A stretch of DNA of 11,225 nucleotides from Lysobacterales bacterium (GTDB taxonomy: Bacteria; Pseudomonadota; Gammaproteobacteria; Xanthomonadales; SZUA-36): the NCBI GenBank assembly GCA_030637665.1, contig DAOWGA010000071.1, positions 1 through 11,225 on the forward strand. The letters run 5' to 3'. This document shows, piece by piece, positions 8,201 through 11,225 of this stretch; position 1 is the first letter of the stretch; every line of letters begins with the position of its first letter. A model generated the notes under the pieces. It ran no database searches. It saw only the letters and a program-made list of their open reading frames with translations, and had not been told where the DNA came from. Position numbers and translations under genes: made by a program.

Positions 8201-10309
8201 ATTGAAGAAAGCATTGGTGTCATGCCATCCCTGCTGCTGAAACAGAGCAACTACATGACGATGCTGGGTGGTGACAGCGCGTGCATGGGCTGCGGAGAGA
8301 AAACCTCCATTCACCTGGTACTGTCTGCGGTGAATGCCCTGATGGCGCCGCGGGTGGAACAGCACGTCAAGGATTTGGCGCGCCTGGTCAGTGAACTGGA
8401 TGAAAAAGCACGCACAATGCTTATTTCTGAAACGGATCTGGCCACGATTTCAGCGGATTCGACCGACCTTTCGCTACACGTTGAGGTAGAAAAGAAAGAA
8501 AGGGTGCATCTGATTCATCAAACCATAGAGGAATTGAAAGACCTCCAGTGGCGTTATGAAACAGGCCCCAGTGGCCGCGGCCGGGCCCGCATGGGCTTCA
8601 GCAACTCCACCGGTTGCACCTCGGTATGGGGAGCGACCTTTCCGTTCAACCCCTATCCTTTCCCATGGGTCAGCCACTTGTTCCAGGATGCACCTTCGGT
8701 GGCCGTGGGCATTTTTGAAGGGCATATGCGCAAAATGGCGGATGGCTTTGTCTCGCTGCGCCGCGCCGCAAAGCTGCTTAAAAATTCCTACGACGCTTCC
8801 GCCGACGAGGAATTCTTTTCGAACTTCTCCTGGGAACAGTTCACAGACGATGAATTTGCCTTGTGCCCGCCGTTATTTGCGGTAGGCGGTGACGGGGCCA
8901 TGATGGATATCGGTTTCCAAAATCTTTCCCGCGTGATGGCTTCGAATAAGCCGATTCGGGTAGTGGTGGTGGATACCCAGGCCTACTCGACCACCGGCGG
9001 CCAGGCCTGTACCGCGGGCTTCACGGGCCAGGTTTCCGACATGGCCGAATACGGCACAGATCAGAAGGGCAAGGAAGAAGTCAGAAAAGAGCTGGCCCTG
9101 ATTTCCATGGCTCACCGGGGCGTATTCGTGATGCAGTCTTCACAGGCCACCCCGTCACATCTGTTCAAGAATCTGCTACGGGGCCTGCAGGTAAGGCGGC
9201 CATCCATCTTCATATTGAATTCACCCTGCCCGCGTGAATGGGGGATTGCGCAGGACAGTGCGCCTGAAGCGGCCAAACTGGCGCTGGAAAGCCGCGCGGT
9301 GCCCAATCTGGTCTTCGACCCGGATCTGGGTACGACTTTCTCCGAATGTCTCGACCTCGAGGGCAACCCTTCTCCGACGGATACCTGGACCAGTTTTGAT
9401 TTGCTCTATGCTGATGAGGAAGGCAATGAGCAGAAAATGACCCTGCCCCTGACCATTGCCGATTGGGCACTTGGCGAGGCGCGGTTCCGGGAACATTACG
9501 GAAAACCGAATGGTGAGGACGAACTGGTGCCGTTCCATGAATACCTCGAGATGGATCAGGATGAACGCGAGGATTCGACCGCTTTCATTTACACGGTCGA
9601 TGCCGAAAAGCGCCTGGACAAAGTGTCTGTCTCAAACGAAATCGTGAAACTCGCCGAAGAGCGTCTGCACTTCTGGACCCAGTTGAAAGAACTGGCCGGG
9701 GTCGAGGTTTCAGACAACATGCGTGATTCCGTTGCTGAAGGCCTGACGGCAGAGCTGGAAACGAAGCTCGAAGCGCTCAGGGCAGAGTACGAAAGAAAAA
9801 TCGCATTGCTGACGACTCAGTATCCACAACTGATCGCGAGGCGGCTGGCGGAAGGCCTGTTGCGCGCAAGCGCCAATGACACGGTGGCGCAGCTGCTGGA
9901 AAAAGCAGAGCAATGGGAAGGGCCTGCATTTGTGGCCCCGGTGGGAATGGAACTGGCAGGCGTTCCTGCTTCCAACGCGGCTTCAGTGGCCCCGGTTGTT
10001 GAAGCGGTCGATGCGCCGCCGGAGGCGGTACCTGCCGCGGATGAAGACGAAGAAGACATGGGCAGTGGGCCCTGGATCGAAACCATTCGCTGTACTTCCT
10101 GTGATGAATGCACCGAAATAAACGACAAGATGTTTGCCTACGACGAAGACGGGCTGGCTTACATTGCCGATCCCACGGCAGGCACTTTCAAGCAGCTTGT
10201 GATGGCGGCCGAAGCCTGCGCGCCGGAAATCATTCACCCCGGAGATCCGCTGAATCCAGACGAGAAAGGGCTGGACAAGCTGATCAAACGGGCTGAGCCC
10301 TATAACTGA
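5264..10309 (+). CDS. giant pyruvate:ferredoxin oxidoreductase-like protein with C-terminal ferredoxin-like domain
   Basis: This is a 1681-residue, single-chain 2-oxoacid oxidoreductase, against roughly 1170-1230 for ordinary PFOR/NifJ. It follows PFOR domain order. Domain I has YPITPS (41-46), E77 and R127 (SRAMTKH), matching PFOR substrate and cofactor residues. A transketolase C-terminal-like domain spans about 285-470 and a gamma domain starts near 500 (GGWDAIGAG, 507-515). A two-cluster ferredoxin domain follows (C792/795/798/802 and C929/932/935/939). The TPP domain has the proximal cluster ligands C1007, C1010, C1118 and C1322, with GGDG at 1208-1211 and DTQAYSTTGGQ at 1237-1247. Extra parts are about 80 residues between the ferredoxin motifs, about 80 between C1010 and C1118, a helical charged region near 1450-1530, an acidic Pro/Ala linker (about 1553-1605), and a mono-cluster ferredoxin-like domain (C1610, C1613, C1616, C1652). 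The PFOR asparagine in YSNTGG is threonine (T1243). The start overlaps rnfB as ATGA. Pyruvate/acetyl-CoA is the likeliest substrate, but not certain. Confidence 0.93.
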   Translation: MKRRKRQEASQARYPGVFKTGDGSSAVVAMETAASEAAGAYPITPSTQMGEGWASAVASGTKNANGRSLIFFEPEGEHAAAGVTAGMSMVGLRSTNFSSGQGIAYMHESLYAAVGKRLTYVLNVASRAMTKHSLNIHAGHDDYHAVDDTGFFQIFAKDVQSVADLNLIAHRIAELSLNPGICAQDGFLTSHVIESFREPERELIREYLGDPADLIETPTAAQRAVFGEQRRRIPELYDFDYPASLGVVQNQESYAQGVAAQRPFYFDHIADLSDQAFREYTALTGRSYSRAMGYRLEDADYVIAGQGSVICNAQVVADYLRKTRRLKVGVLDLVMFRPFPADLVSRMLAGKKGVVVMERTDQPLAVELPMIREIRSALAQSVENGRASGGRSNKKTSKAIPYKNLAVLSPAEVPDLYSACFGLGSRDLQPGDIIAAVDNMLEEGDKRRQFYLGIEFIQKDTPLPKIQIWQEKILADYPHVANLALPPAGNPDLNPEDTLELRIHSVGGWDAIGAGNDLMVTAAELLGMHVKAYPRHGAEKRGQPTTYSAVLSQQPLRLNCELQHVGLVIAHDPNVFLHSNPLAGMRDGGVLILQNELTGAELWNSLPQTAQWAIRSKNIRLWSVDGIGIALSESSSPALRYRLQGMAFMGAFFNAAPLMDSQGLSRERLFNGLRKHLTEQVGHLDAGVLEDDIHVFTRGFEEARALDLSDLGDEGYEAKIPLIPSTMAGAKADKGIGNQGEFWNTVCAQYKTGNDVLADPYTAISAIPAATSTMRDMSSVRFLVPQFVPENCTGCSKCWVQCPDSAIPGVVNSVEEILEAAVKTVSSPQKPLSRFNQIIKNLGRESRKIIAGESFETYGAVLEQAYEIVAEKSKWNDERRAEVDAQYQQVHAALADFPLAKTTPFFDLPESRKKGTGGLLSITINPETCKGCDVCVAVCDDDALISVQQTPELQETLEANWKLWKNLPETDDQYVKISSIEESIGVMPSLLLKQSNYMTMLGGDSACMGCGEKTSIHLVLSAVNALMAPRVEQHVKDLARLVSELDEKARTMLISETDLATISADSTDLSLHVEVEKKERVHLIHQTIEELKDLQWRYETGPSGRGRARMGFSNSTGCTSVWGATFPFNPYPFPWVSHLFQDAPSVAVGIFEGHMRKMADGFVSLRRAAKLLKNSYDASADEEFFSNFSWEQFTDDEFALCPPLFAVGGDGAMMDIGFQNLSRVMASNKPIRVVVVDTQAYSTTGGQACTAGFTGQVSDMAEYGTDQKGKEEVRKELALISMAHRGVFVMQSSQATPSHLFKNLLRGLQVRRPSIFILNSPCPREWGIAQDSAPEAAKLALESRAVPNLVFDPDLGTTFSECLDLEGNPSPTDTWTSFDLLYADEEGNEQKMTLPLTIADWALGEARFREHYGKPNGEDELVPFHEYLEMDQDEREDSTAFIYTVDAEKRLDKVSVSNEIVKLAEERLHFWTQLKELAGVEVSDNMRDSVAEGLTAELETKLEALRAEYERKIALLTTQYPQLIARRLAEGLLRASANDTVAQLLEKAEQWEGPAFVAPVGMELAGVPASNAASVAPVVEAVDAPPEAVPAADEDEEDMGSGPWIETIRCTSCDECTEINDKMFAYDEDGLAYIADPTAGTFKQLVMAAEACAPEIIHPGDPLNPDEKGLDKLIKRAEPYN

Positions 10310-10311
10310 GC

Positions 10312-11225
10312 ATGATGCCCGGGCTCGAAATGAAAGGCTTGCTCAGTTTCAGAAACGGGGTGCATCCTCCGGAGCACAAGGACCTGACATCCGGCATCGC
10401 CTCGCGGCGGTTTCCATTCACCGATGAAGTCGTTCTGCCCCTGACGCAGCATATTGGAGCGCCGGCGAAGGCGTTGGTAGAGCCGGGTGATCGTGTCGAG
10501 CGGGGCGATGTGGTCGCAGAAGCTGGTGGCTATGTTTCCTGCCCGATTCATGCAACCGCTTCGGGCACCGTGAAGTCGATCGAACTCTGGCCGCACCCGG
10601 GCGGCGGCATGCTCCCGTCCATTCGTATCACGGTCGATCCCTACTCTACCCAAATGCAGAGGCCACGGGTTGTTCCGCACTGGGAAGACGTTAAAGAGGA
10701 AGACCTCTCCGGGGTCATTTACCAGGCGGGTATCGTCGGCCTGGGAGGCGCCGCTTTTCCCTCCCACGTCAAGTTGAACCCGCCGAAAGATCAGCCGGTA
10801 GACGTGTTGCTGGTCAATGGTTGTGAATGTGAACCCTATCTCACCTCAGATCATCGCACCATGCTCGAGCGCCCGGAGCAGGTACATCTGGGCACCCGTA
10901 TCATGCTGAAGGCACTCGGCATCGAGCGGGCGGTAATCGGCATCGAGGCCAATAAACCTGATGCCATCGAAATGATGCGCAAAACGGCTCCCGACGATTT
11001 GGATGTCACGGTTCAGCCTTTGAAGGTCAAATATCCGCAGGGCGCGGAGAAAATGCTAATCAAAGCGGTCACCGGCCGTGAAGTGCCCTCGGGCGCTTTT
11101 CCAAGTTCAATTGGCGCCCTGGTGCAGAATGTAGCGACCACATCCAATGTGGCCATAGTCTTCGAAACAGGGCAGCCGCTTATAGAACGGATCATCACGG
11201 TGACTGGTCGCGGTATTCGGCAGCC
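10312..11225 (+). CDS. rnfC: Rnf-type electron transport complex subunit C (partial, 3' end missing)
   Basis: The 304 visible codons encode the NADH- and flavin-binding side of an Rnf complex. The N-terminal barrel-sandwich domain contains NGVHPPEHK, QHIGAPAKALVEPGDRVERG (46-65) and PIHATASGTV (78-87). The NuoF-like flavin/NADH domain shows AGIVGLGGAAFPS (139-151) and NGCECEPYLTSDHR (169-182), then KYPQGAEKMLIKAVTGREVP (240-259) and SSIGALVQNVAT. All are close to RnfC/RsxC. The C-terminal ferredoxin-type domain with two [4Fe-4S] clusters is expected beyond the right edge, followed by rnfD, rnfG and rnfE/A if the complex is complete. ATG 10312 begins 2 bases after the preceding stop. A second in-frame ATG lies at 10315 and another at 10330. 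No good ribosome site is seen, so translation probably depends on re-initiation after the upstream gene. Confidence 0.92.
   Translation, partial: MMPGLEMKGLLSFRNGVHPPEHKDLTSGIASRRFPFTDEVVLPLTQHIGAPAKALVEPGDRVERGDVVAEAGGYVSCPIHATASGTVKSIELWPHPGGGMLPSIRITVDPYSTQMQRPRVVPHWEDVKEEDLSGVIYQAGIVGLGGAAFPSHVKLNPPKDQPVDVLLVNGCECEPYLTSDHRTMLERPEQVHLGTRIMLKALGIERAVIGIEANKPDAIEMMRKTAPDDLDVTVQPLKVKYPQGAEKMLIKAVTGREVPSGAFPSSIGALVQNVATTSNVAIVFETGQPLIERIITVTGRGIRQ

Noticed and set aside
7244..8365. 373-codon open frame on the minus strand
   Set aside because: It lies wholly inside the giant oxidoreductase gene, whose plus-strand frame has clear conserved motifs here. The antisense translation shows no recognisable family, so it is a shadow frame.
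1..11225. tRNA, rRNA, CRISPR, transposase, attachment sites or intrinsic terminators
   Set aside because: None was seen. Coding sequence is nearly continuous, the longest operon gap is 32 bases, and no GC-rich hairpin followed by a T-run was found.

Overview
The window is one end of an anaerobic carbon-metabolism and electron-transfer locus. It has one divergent gene on the minus strand and a tightly packed operon of six genes on the plus strand, which runs off the right edge. No mobile element, RNA gene, CRISPR array or integration signature was seen. A perfect FNR-type operator, proteobacterial-style ribosome binding sites and moderate GC suggest a facultatively or strictly anaerobic, possibly autotrophic proteobacterium. 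A gammaproteobacterial sulfur oxidiser or a Magnetococcus-like lineage fits best, but this is inferred from gene content and not proven by the sequence.

Layout: 1-341 (minus) is the N-terminus of a pyruvate carboxylase. 342-594 is the divergent regulatory region, with an exact TTGAT-N4-ATCAA box at 475-488. A -10-like hexamer at 511-516 lies at the spacing expected of a class II FNR-dependent promoter reading right. The operon follows: korA (gamma+alpha fusion, 595-2472), korB (2469-3422), a cysteine-free protein of unknown function (3412-4383), a long-type RnfB (4416-5267), a giant 1681-residue pyruvate:ferredoxin oxidoreductase-like protein (5264-10309) and the first 304 codons of an RnfC (10312-end). 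Most junctions overlap or nearly abut, so the genes are probably co-transcribed and translationally coupled.

Working model (inference): two ferredoxin-dependent 2-oxoacid oxidoreductases, one KorAB and one PFOR-like, share an operon with the two iron-sulfur/flavin subunits of an Rnf-type NADH:ferredoxin complex. A pyruvate carboxylase is divergently encoded. In the reductive direction, Rnf would use NADH and an ion gradient to make reduced ferredoxin. The giant enzyme and KorAB would then carboxylate acetyl-CoA and succinyl-CoA, and pyruvate carboxylase would turn pyruvate into oxaloacetate; these are reactions of the reductive TCA cycle. In the oxidative direction the same set would feed electrons from 2-oxoacids to NAD+. 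The most unusual elements are the giant oxidoreductase gene placed between rnfB and rnfC, and its architecture: large insertions plus a tethered C-terminal ferredoxin-like domain.
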